From Psychrobacter sp. TAE2020 (GTDB taxonomy: Bacteria > Pseudomonadota > Gammaproteobacteria > Pseudomonadales > Moraxellaceae), in contig NZ_JAHLMU010000001.1 in the NCBI RefSeq assembly GCF_018919485.1, forward strand, positions 2,630,048 to 2,694,047: DNA of 64,000 nucleotides. Direction: 5' to 3'. The translations under genes were made by a program, and so were the position numbers. Each line of letters opens with the position of its first letter. The stretch's first letter is position 1. Positions 27,728 through 37,540 of the stretch are shown piece after piece. The notes under the pieces are model-generated. The model did no database searches. It saw only the letters and a list, made by a program, of their open reading frames with translations, and had not been told where the DNA came from.

Positions 27728-28858
27728 CTAGTCAAGCTGCTGCTGTCGCCATACTAATAAATCTGCCACATCGTTATGTATCCCTGCTTTCAAAGCTTCT
27801 AAGCCGTTATAGTGACGTTCACCATGCAAAAAATGCAGAAAACGTACTTGCAAGGTCTGGTCATACAAGTCGGCTTGCAACTGTGGAAAGTGTACTTCTA
27901 AACGCCATTCATGAGGCTTATCAACTGAAGGTCGAGTGCCGATACTAGCCGTACCAAATAGACTATGCGGCTGTAAACCGGCAACGCCGCTCTGGCCATT
28001 AGTCGCAAACTGGCTTAGCCCATCAGCGATAACTTCACCTTTATCATCGAGCGCAACCACATCAACAGCGAAAATACCGTGTAGAGCGGGTTTAATACGA
28101 GCCAAATCGATATTAGCAGTAGGGAAGTCCAAAGTACGCCCGATCTTATCACCACTGACTACTAGTCCGGTAATAGTATAGTCGCGACCCAGTAACTTAT
28201 TAGCAGCGTTGATATCACCAGCCAATAGTAAGTCACGCACTCGTGTAGAGCTAATACGCTCAGCAGCGTTCAATTCAGCAGTATCGTTAGCAACGCCGCT
28301 ATTATCATTGCCATTATGGCTATAGTCACTGTCGTTATGATTAGTGTCAGTAACTGTATGTAGGTTAATCACCTGCAAGCCATAATCACGCAAAAACTGA
28401 CTGTCACCAATGCGGTCATGACCAAAACGAAAGTCATCGCCTAATACTAAGGCTTGTACATTGAGCTGCAAGGCCAATAAATCAGCAAACGCCTTAGCCG
28501 ATAAAGCACGAAAGTCGCTATCAAAACTGACTACTATCAACGTCTCAACGCCATGCTCAGCTAATAAGGATTGTTTTTCTGCCAAATTAGTTAAGCGAGC
28601 AGGAGCAGTATTGGGAGAAAAGAACTCTCGTGGCTGTGGCTCAAATATCATCACTGCTGAGCTCAAATTTGATTCGTTAGCTATAGTACGCACTTGCGCA
28701 AGCATAGCTTGATGACCTAAGTGCACACCATCAAAATTGCCAATAGTTAACACGCAAGGCGCCAGTTCTGACGGATAGTTATCCGCTGCCAACGAATCAT
28801 TGTCCATCAGCATTGCGTTTGATGCGGTAATCAGTTGCTCAAGAAAATAGGTATTCAT
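27728..28858 (-). CDS. ribF: Bifunctional riboflavin kinase/FAD synthetase
   Basis: 376 aa from the ATG at 28858, preferred over an upstream TTG. The FAD synthetase domain opens with IGNFDGVHLGHQ (residues 39-50), has an EPQPREFF motif, a VLGDDFRFGHDR segment and the ISSTRVRD motif. The C-terminal flavokinase domain has the FPTANI motif and ends RFLHFLHGERHYNGLEALKAGIHNDV. It makes FMN and then FAD from riboflavin. An Asn/Asp/Ser-rich insert of about 30 residues (NHNDSDYSHNGNDNSGVAND) interrupts the first domain just before ISSTRVRD and is unusual. Confidence 0.96.
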   Translation of the reverse strand: MNTYFLEQLITASNAMLMDNDSLAADNYPSELAPCVLTIGNFDGVHLGHQAMLAQVRTIANESNLSSAVMIFEPQPREFFSPNTAPARLTNLAEKQSLLAEHGVETLIVVSFDSDFRALSAKAFADLLALQLNVQALVLGDDFRFGHDRIGDSQFLRDYGLQVINLHTVTDTNHNDSDYSHNGNDNSGVANDTAELNAAERISSTRVRDLLLAGDINAANKLLGRDYTITGLVVSGDKIGRTLDFPTANIDLARIKPALHGIFAVDVVALDDKGEVIADGLSQFATNGQSGVAGLQPHSLFGTASIGTRPSVDKPHEWRLEVHFPQLQADLYDQTLQVRFLHFLHGERHYNGLEALKAGIHNDVADLLVWRQQQLD

Positions 28859-29181
28859 AAGTTTGCAGCTACGATAAGAGCGAATAAATAAAAACACTGC
28901 CAAGAATAGATTTGCAGGGTTTAAAGCCAGTCATTATAAAGTAAAATAGCGTCAGTGACATTACTACTGACATTATCATTAACATTACCGATAACATTGT
29001 CAATAAGGTAACCGATGACGTCATTAATAGCTATTCTATAGCACTGATTACTCTAACAGGCACTATTCCAGCACTAATTAACGGCCCAACCTTTATTAAG
29101 TCCATAACTGAGTCAATAAATACTGCAATAACCCTTACAATAACTAAGACAACACCTCCTACAATAACTACGAGAGCTATT
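28859..29181. other. Intergenic region with imperfect GA(C/T)ATTA-type repeats
   Basis: About 320 bp between divergent ribF and the acetyltransferase gene. The part at 28949-29030 repeats ACATTA/ACATTG-like words (TGACATTACTACTGACATTA and variants) with loose periodicity. I see no ORF with a ribosome-binding site. Function unknown. Confidence 0.4.
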
Positions 29182-29766
29182 ATGAGTGACTTATATATTG
29201 AGCCAATAAGGCTAACTGATAAATTTATAGTTCAACGCGCAACTGTTGATGATCTAGCCGTTGTGTTAGCTATTTATAACCAAAGTATCGCTGGTAAGCA
29301 AGCTACGGCCAACTTAGTGCCAGTCAGTTGTGACGAGCGCGCCGCTTGGTTTAGCGAGCACATTAACAGTCCTACACGGCCCATTTATGTGGTTAAAGCA
29401 AGCAACAACCAAGAGCAGAACCAAAACCCTAATCAGCAACCGTCAATCATCGTAGCTTGGGGCAGTTTTAGCGATTTATACTCGCGTACGGCTTATCATA
29501 TCAGTAGCGAAATCAGTGTTTATTTGCATAGTGATTATCACGGCCAAGGATTAGGCAGCTTGCTTACCCGCTGGATGCTTTTGCAAGCACCGAATTTAGG
29601 TATTCGCAATATTGTCGCTCTTGTCTTTGCCCATAATAAACCCAGCTTAGGACTATTTCATAAGCTGGGTTTTGAGCAGTGGGGCTATATGCCCCAAGTC
29701 TGCGATATGCAAGGCTTTATAGCCGATGTGGTGATGCTAGGTATAGCGGTCAAGAGCGAAGATTAG
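29182..29766 (+). CDS. GNAT-family N-acetyltransferase, phosphinothricin acetyltransferase-like
   Basis: 194 aa. The acetyl-CoA binding motif A appears as SVYLHSDYHGQGLGSLLTRWML, and the C-terminus has ALVFAHNKPSLGLFHKLGFEQWGYMPQV, which matches the Pat/YncA (MnaT) branch that acetylates methionine analogues or phosphinothricin. The N-terminal part (VQRATVDDLAVVLAIYNQSI) also fits. A Gln/Asn-rich insert (NNQEQNQNPNQQP) lies before beta-4. The substrate is unknown. There is only a weak ribosome-binding site before the ATG at 29182. Confidence 0.82.
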   Translation: MSDLYIEPIRLTDKFIVQRATVDDLAVVLAIYNQSIAGKQATANLVPVSCDERAAWFSEHINSPTRPIYVVKASNNQEQNQNPNQQPSIIVAWGSFSDLYSRTAYHISSEISVYLHSDYHGQGLGSLLTRWMLLQAPNLGIRNIVALVFAHNKPSLGLFHKLGFEQWGYMPQVCDMQGFIADVVMLGIAVKSED

Positions 29767-29834
29767 CGCAAGGTTTTGCTAAATACTTACTCAAAACCTT
29801 GCTTGCAACCTTCGTTAAAAATTTGCTCAGCTAT

Positions 29835-30440
29835 TTAGCCTAGTATTTTCCATTTGCCATCTACTTTTTGTAGTTCATAAGACAGTGGTGCGGGTTGTTT
29901 TTGACCTTTTAGCATGAGCTCACCGTCTATAGTAGCGCGGGTCTTATCGTCATTATAGCTAGTATTAGTGATAGTAACGCCCTCTACGGTCTGCTGAAAA
30001 GCGTACTGAGTCTTCGCAAGCTCTTGCTCAAAATTAGCTAGATCTACTTTATAGTAAGTAGCTGCTTGTTTAACATCGCCATAATATAAAGTGTTGAGCG
30101 CTTGTTTTACCGTATCTTCAGGGGTGCCAGCTTGAGTAGGATTATTGACCAGACTGGGCTGCTCACCAGTAGCAAGTGCTGGATTGGTAACGTCACTAAC
30201 CGCCTGATCAGTAGTTGCATCGCTAGGGGCACTGTTAGGGGCCGCTACTGATTTTTCTGTGCTATTACTGCTGCTATCGGTAGCACTATCAGCCTTCTGT
30301 TTGTTAGCGACCGTATCAGCTGAGTTGCCCTCAGTACTAACTTCGTCGACATCATTACTACTACAGCCACTTAACAGCAAGCCAGTGCTTAACAAGCTAG
30401 CCATTAGTAGTGGTGGTAACTTTAAAGTTTTGGTTCTCAT
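29835..30440 (-). CDS. Lipoprotein with DUF4878-like domain
   Basis: 201 aa. The signal peptide ends in a lipobox (LLLSGC, Cys26), so it is a lipid-anchored envelope protein. A Ser/Asn/Asp/Ala-rich linker of about 70 residues leads to a C-terminal domain, TPEDTVKQALNTLYYGDVKQAATYY to DGKWKILG, with the NTF2-like pattern of DUF4878 proteins. The function is unknown. It is transcribed in the same direction as, and just downstream of, murJ (80 bp), so it may be co-transcribed. Confidence 0.7.
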   Translation of the reverse strand: MRTKTLKLPPLLMASLLSTGLLLSGCSSNDVDEVSTEGNSADTVANKQKADSATDSSSNSTEKSVAAPNSAPSDATTDQAVSDVTNPALATGEQPSLVNNPTQAGTPEDTVKQALNTLYYGDVKQAATYYKVDLANFEQELAKTQYAFQQTVEGVTITNTSYNDDKTRATIDGELMLKGQKQPAPLSYELQKVDGKWKILG

Positions 30441-30520
30441 AGCAGACCTCAGAATTTGTATATATTTATATAGTAACAGCCAATGGACAGCTTAATCCTG
30501 TTTTGGTGACTGGTATCTCT

Positions 30521-32071
30521 TTAACCGTGTCTAAGCTGGCGTGGACGAAAGCCACTAGCGATTAGCACTAGCGCATACACTAAGGCACCTACCGTACAGA
30601 TAATCAATAGAGCCACTAGTCGCTTCCATTGCGCTGAATCAGTTGGGAAGTAAGGAAGCATTAAGTATAGAGCTGTCACCATCGATATGGTAGCAGCCAA
30701 AAACTGGGTAAAAAGTTTTTTCCAATGGCTGTCAAAGCGAAAAATATCACGCTTATGTAAGAAATAATACAGCAGACCCGCATTGACAAAGGAAGCAAAA
30801 GTAGTCGCCAGCGCAAGGCCGCCATGCAGGGGTATGTCGAATAGATAAAAAATACCAATAAAGATCACACTAAAAATCATGTTAGCAAATACTGAAATAA
30901 TACCAACCTTTACTGGTGTTCTGATATCTTGACGAGCAAAAAAGGCGGGCGCAAAGACTTTAATTAGCATAAAGCCTAAGATTCCACCAGCCATACTACG
31001 TAGCGCTAAGCCACTCATTTGCGCATCACGTAAAGTGAATTCGCCACGCAAAAATAATGCTTGCATCAACACATCAGCAAGTATGAATAGCGCAGCAGCA
31101 GCAGGTAAACCGACGACGACGATTAAACGTGCCGCCCAATCGATAGTTTTCTTAAAGCTAGCATCGTCTTTTTGTGCCTCACTTTTAGATAAACTCGGTA
31201 AGATAACCGTACCAATAGCCACCCCAATCAATCCTAGCGGTAGCTCGCTCATACGCTCAGCGGCATATAACCAAGATACTGAACCGCCAATCATTAAGGA
31301 GGCGAATATGGTATTGAGTAGTAAGTTAATTTGGGTAACTGATACCCCAAAGATAGCTGGCAGCATCAGCTTCAAGATACGCCTAACGCCTTCATGTTGG
31401 AAGTCGATTTTAGGCATTACTAACAGCTTTTGTTGCGACAACTGCGGTAATTGGATCAATAGCTGTAGTAGACCAGCGATAGCCACTGCATAGCCTAGCG
31501 CCATAATAGGGGTGTCTAACATCGGGGAAACAACTACCGCTGCACCTATCATGCATAAGTTCAGCAATACTGGTGCAAAAGCAGGAGCAGCAAAGCGCCC
31601 ATAACTCTGCAAAATACCGCTGGCAAAGGCCGTCATAGAAATAAATAATAAATAAGGAAAAGTTAAGCGCAATAGTTCAGCAGTAAGCGCAAATTTATTG
31701 GGCTGATCAGCGAAACCTGGAGCGAACAAGGTTACTACCCAAGGGGCAATCAGAATCACCAAAAGAGTAAGCATCGATAGAATAAGCAGCAGTGCGCCTG
31801 AGGTGCGACTGACTAGAATTTGAACTTGTTGTAAGCTGTACTTTTCTTTGTATTCAGATAATACTGGTACGAAAGCTTGGCTAAATGCGCCTTCAGCAAA
31901 CAGACGTCGCAGAAAGTTAGGGATCTTAAAGGCTACCAAAAAGGCATCCATTAACCCACCTGCACCAAACACCCCTAGTAATACGATATCACGTACTAGA
32001 CCTAAGATACGCGATAGCATAGTCATGCTACTGACCACCATCGTGGAACGAAATAATCGACTTTTTGCCAT
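30521..32071 (-). CDS. murJ: Lipid II flippase MurJ
   Basis: 516 aa with about 14 transmembrane helices, a MOP-superfamily member. The N-terminus MAKSRLFRSTMVVSSMTMLSRILGLVRDIVLLGVFGAGGLMDAFLVAFKIPNFLRRLFAEGAFSQAFVPV is diagnostic and carries the Arg residues needed for lipid II transport. MurJ moves the lipid-linked peptidoglycan precursor made by MurG (39957) across the inner membrane. The ATG at 32071 is the natural start. Confidence 0.97.
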   Translation of the reverse strand: MAKSRLFRSTMVVSSMTMLSRILGLVRDIVLLGVFGAGGLMDAFLVAFKIPNFLRRLFAEGAFSQAFVPVLSEYKEKYSLQQVQILVSRTSGALLLILSMLTLLVILIAPWVVTLFAPGFADQPNKFALTAELLRLTFPYLLFISMTAFASGILQSYGRFAAPAFAPVLLNLCMIGAAVVVSPMLDTPIMALGYAVAIAGLLQLLIQLPQLSQQKLLVMPKIDFQHEGVRRILKLMLPAIFGVSVTQINLLLNTIFASLMIGGSVSWLYAAERMSELPLGLIGVAIGTVILPSLSKSEAQKDDASFKKTIDWAARLIVVVGLPAAAALFILADVLMQALFLRGEFTLRDAQMSGLALRSMAGGILGFMLIKVFAPAFFARQDIRTPVKVGIISVFANMIFSVIFIGIFYLFDIPLHGGLALATTFASFVNAGLLYYFLHKRDIFRFDSHWKKLFTQFLAATISMVTALYLMLPYFPTDSAQWKRLVALLIICTVGALVYALVLIASGFRPRQLRHG

Positions 32072-32224
32072 GGGAACCTATTCGCTAATTTGTCTGATAA
32101 TTGACTACTGCAAAAAAACTGACGGATTATAGCATTTTCATAGCTTATCTATAGCATATTCATAGCTCATCTATAGCATAGATTAACGAATTGCTTTTGG
32201 CGGGCATAAAGCTATTGGTCGAAA

Positions 32225-32836
32225 CTAGCCCATACGATTTTGAGTAACCATGGCGCGTAATTTAGCCCATTCAAAATAATCACCTGGATCGGTCTTACGT
32301 CCTGGAGCAATATCACTGTGTCCAGTCAAGTGCCGGCAAGTTTTAGGATAAGCCTGATAAATAGCGCTAATAACTTGCGCCAAAACTTGGTATTGCTGAT
32401 CGGTAAAAGGGCTAAAATCTGATCCTTCAAGTTCGATACCAATGCTATAATCATTACATTCAGTACGGCCCAAATAACTTGATCTACCGGCATGCCAAGC
32501 CCGCTCATTAAAGTTTACGAATTGAGTGATAGCGCCATCACGCTCTATAAATAGATGTGCTGAGACTTCTGCGCCTTCTATAGTTTGAAAATAAGGATGC
32601 GCTTGCCAGTCTAGTTGATTGATAAATAGCGCTTTGACATAGTGAGTCCCATTAGCGTCAGCAGCGCCGAACTCATTAGGTGGTAAGCTGATATTATGAA
32701 TAACGATAGTATCGATATCGATGTCATTAGGACGCGAGTTGCTATTAGGGGAGCACAGCCACGTAGCTGCTGATAATTGACCCTCGCTAATGGTCATCGG
32801 AGCAGCTGACGGTGACAGGTTTGCTGATATTGGCAT
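32225..32836 (-). CDS. ampD: 1,6-anhydro-N-acetylmuramyl-L-alanine amidase AmpD
   Basis: 203 aa, an N-acetylmuramoyl-L-alanine amidase of the PGRP/type 2 fold. By alignment with Citrobacter AmpD the zinc ligands are His47, His173 and Asp183, with Glu135 and Lys181 in the active site (GIELEG and GHSDIAPGRKTDPG). AmpD is cytoplasmic and removes peptides from 1,6-anhydroMurNAc during wall recycling; its loss induces AmpC beta-lactamase in species with AmpR. It is 153 bp upstream of murJ on the same strand. The N-terminal 35 residues are longer than in E. coli AmpD. Confidence 0.95.
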   Translation of the reverse strand: MPISANLSPSAAPMTISEGQLSAATWLCSPNSNSRPNDIDIDTIVIHNISLPPNEFGAADANGTHYVKALFINQLDWQAHPYFQTIEGAEVSAHLFIERDGAITQFVNFNERAWHAGRSSYLGRTECNDYSIGIELEGSDFSPFTDQQYQVLAQVISAIYQAYPKTCRHLTGHSDIAPGRKTDPGDYFEWAKLRAMVTQNRMG

Positions 32837-33054
32837 AGTATTCTCTAGGATATAGATTGATTTAAAGCAAGGTTGTCAGCAAGTTAATCAGTAAGATAGT
32901 GCGAAAAATATTACTAAGCAACCGACGCTAATAACTAATTATAAATATAGTGGACAAAGTTTAGGAAAATCAACAAAATTTATCCAAGCTTTTATTTGTA
33001 AATCACCAGCAAACCTTAGCAAATACACTTTAATAAAGCACGAGGATTTATTCT

Positions 33055-35337
33055 ATGCCTAAAAAACCCAATGTAATAGTATCCGCATACCCTCAAGCTA
33101 ACTTTAAAGTTGCCGAGGATAGTTTCGCTAGAAGTCGTTGGGCTAGAATAAGCGAACGTGCTCGTTTACCGGCTACTATCGCCGGCTTACTATTGACAGT
33201 GCAGTCGCAAGCGTTTTTACCGACTCCAGAATCAATAGTGACGACAGGGGCATTAGCTGATAAAACCCAGCCATTAGCAACTAAGGCCAAAGTAATCGAT
33301 GCAAACCCAGCGTTGACTGCTGCTAGTAAGGTGACTCATCAAGACCTTAATCAAGGCACTAAGCAAGTCACTAATGAGGCACAAAACAATAGCAATGCTA
33401 CGGCTGCTAGTTATAAAGCTAGCACTAGTGAGGTAGCAAACAACGCTGAACAGCTACTAACAACTTGGCGTCAACAAGTGCAATCGGACAATTTAGCTCA
33501 ACATACGACATGGCGCAGGTTATTATATTTTATTGATGATAATAAAAGTATTTTTGCCAAAAACACTAACAATAGTGTGATCGACAACCCAAAATTCTTT
33601 TTAAGCGCTACTGGTCAGCAAGATTCAGCTGCAGAACTTGATGCGACACTAGTTGCACTAGCGCAAGAGTTTACTCTGGCCCGCAGCGCTGCTAATACCA
33701 ATAGTAGTGCGCGCGTTGCTGTAAATGATTCGGTACTTTGTCGCTTTCCGGCGCGGGTCAAGTGGCTAACGGATACTTTGAATTTTCACGATGCTCAATT
33801 ACAGATTGAATGCCCAAAGCTTGATGCTTGGATGACAGAACTAGCCCCTGCGCAGCTGTCAGTAATGTTTGCTGAAGAGTATCTAGACAATCCCATCTCT
33901 GGGTTTGGACATACTCTGATGCGTATAGACTCAGCAGCTAGTGCGGCAGACTTCAATCAAATTCAACATGCTTATGCGCTCAATGATACGGTCGATGGTG
34001 ATAGTTCTGATAGCTTTATCCTCTACGCCATAAAATCAGCGACTGGTCGCTATAATAATTTGATCGAGATTGACCCTTATCCAAAGAAGCTGGCAGAGTA
34101 TTTAAAAACTGACGAACGGGACAGTTGGACCTATCAGTTAGATTTGACTCCGAGTGAGGTGCAGCAAATCATGTTGCATGTTTGGGAGACTAAAGACTTA
34201 GGGCTACCTTATTACTTTGCTACAGATAACTGCGCCTCTGAGATTTTACGGCTTATCGATGTGGTACGGCCCAATGAGCACTTATTGAGTCAGCTGCCTT
34301 ACGCCGTTATTCCCTCGGATGTAATCAACTTACTGCAAAAAAACCAGCTACTAGCCAGCAGTCGCTTTACCCCTGCTGATAGTAGCGTGCGCCAAGCACA
34401 GTTAAATCAAGCAAAACAACAAGCCAAGCTTACTAGTAAAGACCAGCTAGGCTATCAACAGCTGAGTAATAGTGAGATTGAAGCTATTAAATCAGTCGAC
34501 AGCAACCCGGCGTCAAGTATGGCTACTGATGGACAAACGCTATTACCGTTAGCTATTGCCGCCTCAAATAATAATCCGCTCGACCGTCATTCTTTACAGC
34601 GCGGCCATATTGGCATAGGTAATCGTGGCGACAACAGTTATATCGATGTCGGACTACGTGCAGGATTTCACGATACTCTGGATCGCCCTACAGGATTTCA
34701 TCAGTTCTTTAACTTAGAAGGGCTTGAAGCAACGTTGCGCTTTTATGATAACGATAAAAGTGAGCAACCAAGAAAGGTCGAATTACAGAACTTCACCTTG
34801 ATTCGTGGGCGCTCATTTAATCCAGTCAATACTGCCCAAAAAGGTAAAACTTGGGGTGCCAGTGTCGAAGCCACTCGGGTTAATGATGGCTCGCAACGCG
34901 ATGGCACTGATCATTTAGTGGCTAGCACCACCCTTGAATATGGCAAATCATGGACATTTGGTACGCCGGCTAAAGAGTCATCAGGCTTAGTAAGCGCCGA
35001 GATGCCACCGCAGCTTTGTTACGCCTTGGCTATGGGAGCGCTGCAAGGCGGGCGTGGGATTAGTAAAGGTTACCGTGTGGGCGCTGGGGTCAATGCCGGT
35101 TGTGTGTATCAGATTAACAATCAGTTACGTGCGCAAGCTGAATTGCAACTGCCATATTGGTATCATGGCAGCAGTGACGAAGATGCGCAGGGTAGCTACT
35201 GGCAGCCTATTACTACTCTTGGGCTGCAGTATGATATAGATAAAAAACAAGCATTACGTATCAATGCTAGTTACGATTGGCAAGATCGCGTCGATGCCAA
35301 CGATGATATCAAATTAGCTTATATGCGTTACTTTTAA
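33055..35337 (+). CDS. Secreted DUF4105 (Lnb-like N-terminal) protein
   Basis: 760 aa. After an N-terminal segment that may act as a signal (ARLPATIAGLLLTVQSQAFLP) and about 100 residues of low-complexity sequence, the DUF4105 domain appears: DSVLCRFPARVKWL, then NPISGFGHTLMRID (with the conserved His), YSS-like SFILYAIKSATGRYNN, and LPYYFATDNCASEIL with a conserved Cys. This pattern is papain-like. The C-terminal 250 residues (DVGLRAGFHDTLDRPTG... YRVGAGVNAGCVYQI... MRYF) have alternating strands and a terminal Phe typical of outer-membrane beta-barrels. It is likely an outer-membrane or periplasmic protein; no function is known. Confidence 0.75.
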   Translation: MPKKPNVIVSAYPQANFKVAEDSFARSRWARISERARLPATIAGLLLTVQSQAFLPTPESIVTTGALADKTQPLATKAKVIDANPALTAASKVTHQDLNQGTKQVTNEAQNNSNATAASYKASTSEVANNAEQLLTTWRQQVQSDNLAQHTTWRRLLYFIDDNKSIFAKNTNNSVIDNPKFFLSATGQQDSAAELDATLVALAQEFTLARSAANTNSSARVAVNDSVLCRFPARVKWLTDTLNFHDAQLQIECPKLDAWMTELAPAQLSVMFAEEYLDNPISGFGHTLMRIDSAASAADFNQIQHAYALNDTVDGDSSDSFILYAIKSATGRYNNLIEIDPYPKKLAEYLKTDERDSWTYQLDLTPSEVQQIMLHVWETKDLGLPYYFATDNCASEILRLIDVVRPNEHLLSQLPYAVIPSDVINLLQKNQLLASSRFTPADSSVRQAQLNQAKQQAKLTSKDQLGYQQLSNSEIEAIKSVDSNPASSMATDGQTLLPLAIAASNNNPLDRHSLQRGHIGIGNRGDNSYIDVGLRAGFHDTLDRPTGFHQFFNLEGLEATLRFYDNDKSEQPRKVELQNFTLIRGRSFNPVNTAQKGKTWGASVEATRVNDGSQRDGTDHLVASTTLEYGKSWTFGTPAKESSGLVSAEMPPQLCYALAMGALQGGRGISKGYRVGAGVNAGCVYQINNQLRAQAELQLPYWYHGSSDEDAQGSYWQPITTLGLQYDIDKKQALRINASYDWQDRVDANDDIKLAYMRYF

Positions 35338-35485
35338 GCTATGAGTTAAGATTTTTTACTAGGCTAGTTTATTTAAATAGGCTAGCATAACGGCTTATCA
35401 AACAGCAGGGTCAAAAATAACTATCGCAACTAACTGTTTTTGATAACTATCAAATTTTAATAGCTATCAAAGCTAATTACCAAAG

Positions 35486-35503
35486 ACAGTTATTAATAAC
35501 TGT
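35486..35503. promoter_or_regulatory. Perfect 18-bp palindrome upstream of the YeeZ-like gene
   Basis: ACAGTTATTAATAACTGT is a gapless perfect dyad ending 30 bp before the ATG at 35534, where an operator could overlap the promoter or leader. No T run follows, so it does not look like a terminator. Confidence 0.5.
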
Positions 35504-35533
35504 AGTAAAAACAATTATAAATAAGGACCGTTT

Positions 35534-36376
35534 ATGAGCACTCAGCAATGGCTAGTTATCGGTCAAGGTGATATTGGTTTACCAGTGACTAATAAGCTTG
35601 CCCAACAAGGTTACTCAGTGACTGGACTTGCACGCAGCGCGCGTAGCGATTACGCTTTAGCTGAGCAAGCAAATTTTATACAAGCCGATGCGCTTAAAGT
35701 CAGTGCCGAACAGTTGCAAGACTTTACTTGTATCACTATTATCGTTACCCCTGATGAGTACTCGACTAGCGGTTATAACAAGAGCTATTTAAGTATCTGT
35801 CAGCATTTGGCCCAGCTTGCTGAGCAGTTACCTAAACTTGAGCGTGTAGTGTTCATCTCATCAACAGGTGTTTATGGTCAAAATAAAGGCGAGTGGATTG
35901 ACGAAACTACGACACCAGCTATTCCTGAGCGTGATGCCTCAAAAGTAATCTTGCAGGCGGAGCAAGCGCTGCAACAAGGTTTTGCTGATAAGGCCATTAT
36001 TATTCGTCCTAGTGGCATTTATGGACGCCAGCGCTTAATGCGTTTACGTAAGGTCAAAGAGGACAACAAAGACCCTATAGCTAGTGACGACTGGAGCAAT
36101 CGGATCATGGATAGCGATTTGGTCACTATCATTAGTAAAGTACTGACCATTGAGGCCCCTAAGTCGCTTTATTTGGCTACTGATTATTTACCAGTGACTA
36201 CCTTACAATTGAGCGCTTGGCTAAGTCAGCAACTACAACAATCGCCGCCAATTATCGATGATAAGCACACAGCGATTACCGGCAAGCGCCTACACAGCAA
36301 TATTCCATTAGCTTGGCTTGAGTTTGCGGATTGGCAAGCTGGGTATAGTGATATATTGCAGCATCAACAGGATTAG
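35534..36376 (+). CDS. NAD-dependent epimerase/dehydratase-like protein (YeeZ-like)
   Basis: 280 aa, an extended-SDR protein with a Rossmann loop GQGDIG at residues 9-14 and FISSTGVYGQNKGEWIDETT in the position of the active-site serine/tyrosine region, followed by IIRPSGIYG. These segments match E. coli YeeZ, whose role is uncertain. The usual YxxxK catalytic pair is not obvious, so dehydrogenase activity is doubtful. AAGGA precedes the ATG. An 18-bp palindrome lies just upstream. The unknown gene at 36509 follows after 132 bp. Confidence 0.8.
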   Translation: MSTQQWLVIGQGDIGLPVTNKLAQQGYSVTGLARSARSDYALAEQANFIQADALKVSAEQLQDFTCITIIVTPDEYSTSGYNKSYLSICQHLAQLAEQLPKLERVVFISSTGVYGQNKGEWIDETTTPAIPERDASKVILQAEQALQQGFADKAIIIRPSGIYGRQRLMRLRKVKEDNKDPIASDDWSNRIMDSDLVTIISKVLTIEAPKSLYLATDYLPVTTLQLSAWLSQQLQQSPPIIDDKHTAITGKRLHSNIPLAWLEFADWQAGYSDILQHQQD

Positions 36377-36508
36377 AGTCGGTTGAAAAAATTATAATAT
36401 TATTTAGATTGTCTAAACGGTGACTTAGAGTAGCAGTAGCTATTATTGAGCTGGTTGCTAATTTATAAGTTACTGCTATTTTATGTTTTTAAGTATCACG
36501 GATATGCT

Positions 36509-37540
36509 ATGACTCAGCCCCATACTTCTAATGATTGTTTGCCTAGCAGTCATTCCATGCATCGAGAAGGTAAGCCAGTAGCAGATAGTGTTGAGCTATC
36601 GAGTCTGCCGACTAATCAGCAGCCAGCTATAGTGCATCCCAATTTTGATCCTAAGCAGACACCAATTGATCCAGCACGGTCGTTGAGTGATATTCCAGAG
36701 CCAGCACGACGAGAGAATAGTCAGTTGCGTCGGCTCTATGGTAAGTCCTCTCGCTTTCAGCAATCGGCTGCTGAACGTCTATCAAGATGGGCTTTAATAG
36801 CATCAGAACCTTTGGCTGAGCATTTAGCGCTACTCAAAGCGGCCCAGCTAATTGAGTTGCCTGATAGCTTTTATCAAAACTATAGATACGACCCTAATCA
36901 GGCTAGTGAACAGGCGTTGCTAACTAGTATTGACAGTATGCAGCTGATAGATATGGCAGATATTCAGAGCGCTATTATTGCCTATCCAAAACTGACACGC
37001 TTTGGTTTTTTGACCACTGAAATGACTACGAAAACCACTACGAAAACCACCACGCTGACAGATACTGCCACTCATGATAGTAAGTCAGCTACGCTACGCA
37101 CCTTAGTAAAACGTTATAACGCTGATGAGTTGCTTAACAGTGTTTATGCCGATGATTGGCAAGTGATATTGCAGCCGCAAGAGTTTGAGACTGGTAGCGG
37201 TAGTTTAGCCACTGATATTATGGCATGTAGCGTGGCTGTGAATGCTCTAAAGCAATGCCCTACGCGTAAAACCATTAATAAAAGCTACAGTGCTGCGCAA
37301 CTCTGTCAATATGTACGCAGTTACTTGCTTAGCCAGTTGGGAAACGCCCCAGCAAGTCGTCAACACTATCGACAGATTCGACTGTTTAGCGGACATATTA
37401 TCGTAGCGGCTCATCATTTAGGATGGGATATCCAACCTGATAAGAATGGCAATTGCTACTTTAATATCTCTTCACGCTGCGCGCTTCTTACTCGCTATGC
37501 CAATGTGCAAGATTATGCTATCAATGGTTGGTCAATTTAG
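36509..37540 (+). CDS. Conserved-looking protein of unknown function
   Basis: 343 aa from the ATG at 36509; the frame also opens at a TTG at 36446, but that adds hydrophobic residues without a ribosome-binding site. The N-terminal 70 residues are disordered (Pro/Ser/Gln-rich). Then comes a soluble, mostly helical segment (RLSRWALIASEPLAEHLALLKAAQLIELPDSF), a Thr/Lys repeat (TTKTTTKTTT) and a C-terminal part with YSAAQLCQYVRSYLLSQLGN and HIIVAAHHLGWDIQPDKNGNCYFNISSRC. I do not recognise the family. It lies between the YeeZ-like gene and pyrE, all on the same strand. Confidence 0.65.
   Translation: MTQPHTSNDCLPSSHSMHREGKPVADSVELSSLPTNQQPAIVHPNFDPKQTPIDPARSLSDIPEPARRENSQLRRLYGKSSRFQQSAAERLSRWALIASEPLAEHLALLKAAQLIELPDSFYQNYRYDPNQASEQALLTSIDSMQLIDMADIQSAIIAYPKLTRFGFLTTEMTTKTTTKTTTLTDTATHDSKSATLRTLVKRYNADELLNSVYADDWQVILQPQEFETGSGSLATDIMACSVAVNALKQCPTRKTINKSYSAAQLCQYVRSYLLSQLGNAPASRQHYRQIRLFSGHIIVAAHHLGWDIQPDKNGNCYFNISSRCALLTRYANVQDYAINGWSI

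Noticed and set aside
28949-29030. CRISPR-like array
   Set aside because: The ACATTA words are short, imperfect and irregular in spacing; no repeat-spacer structure and no cas genes.
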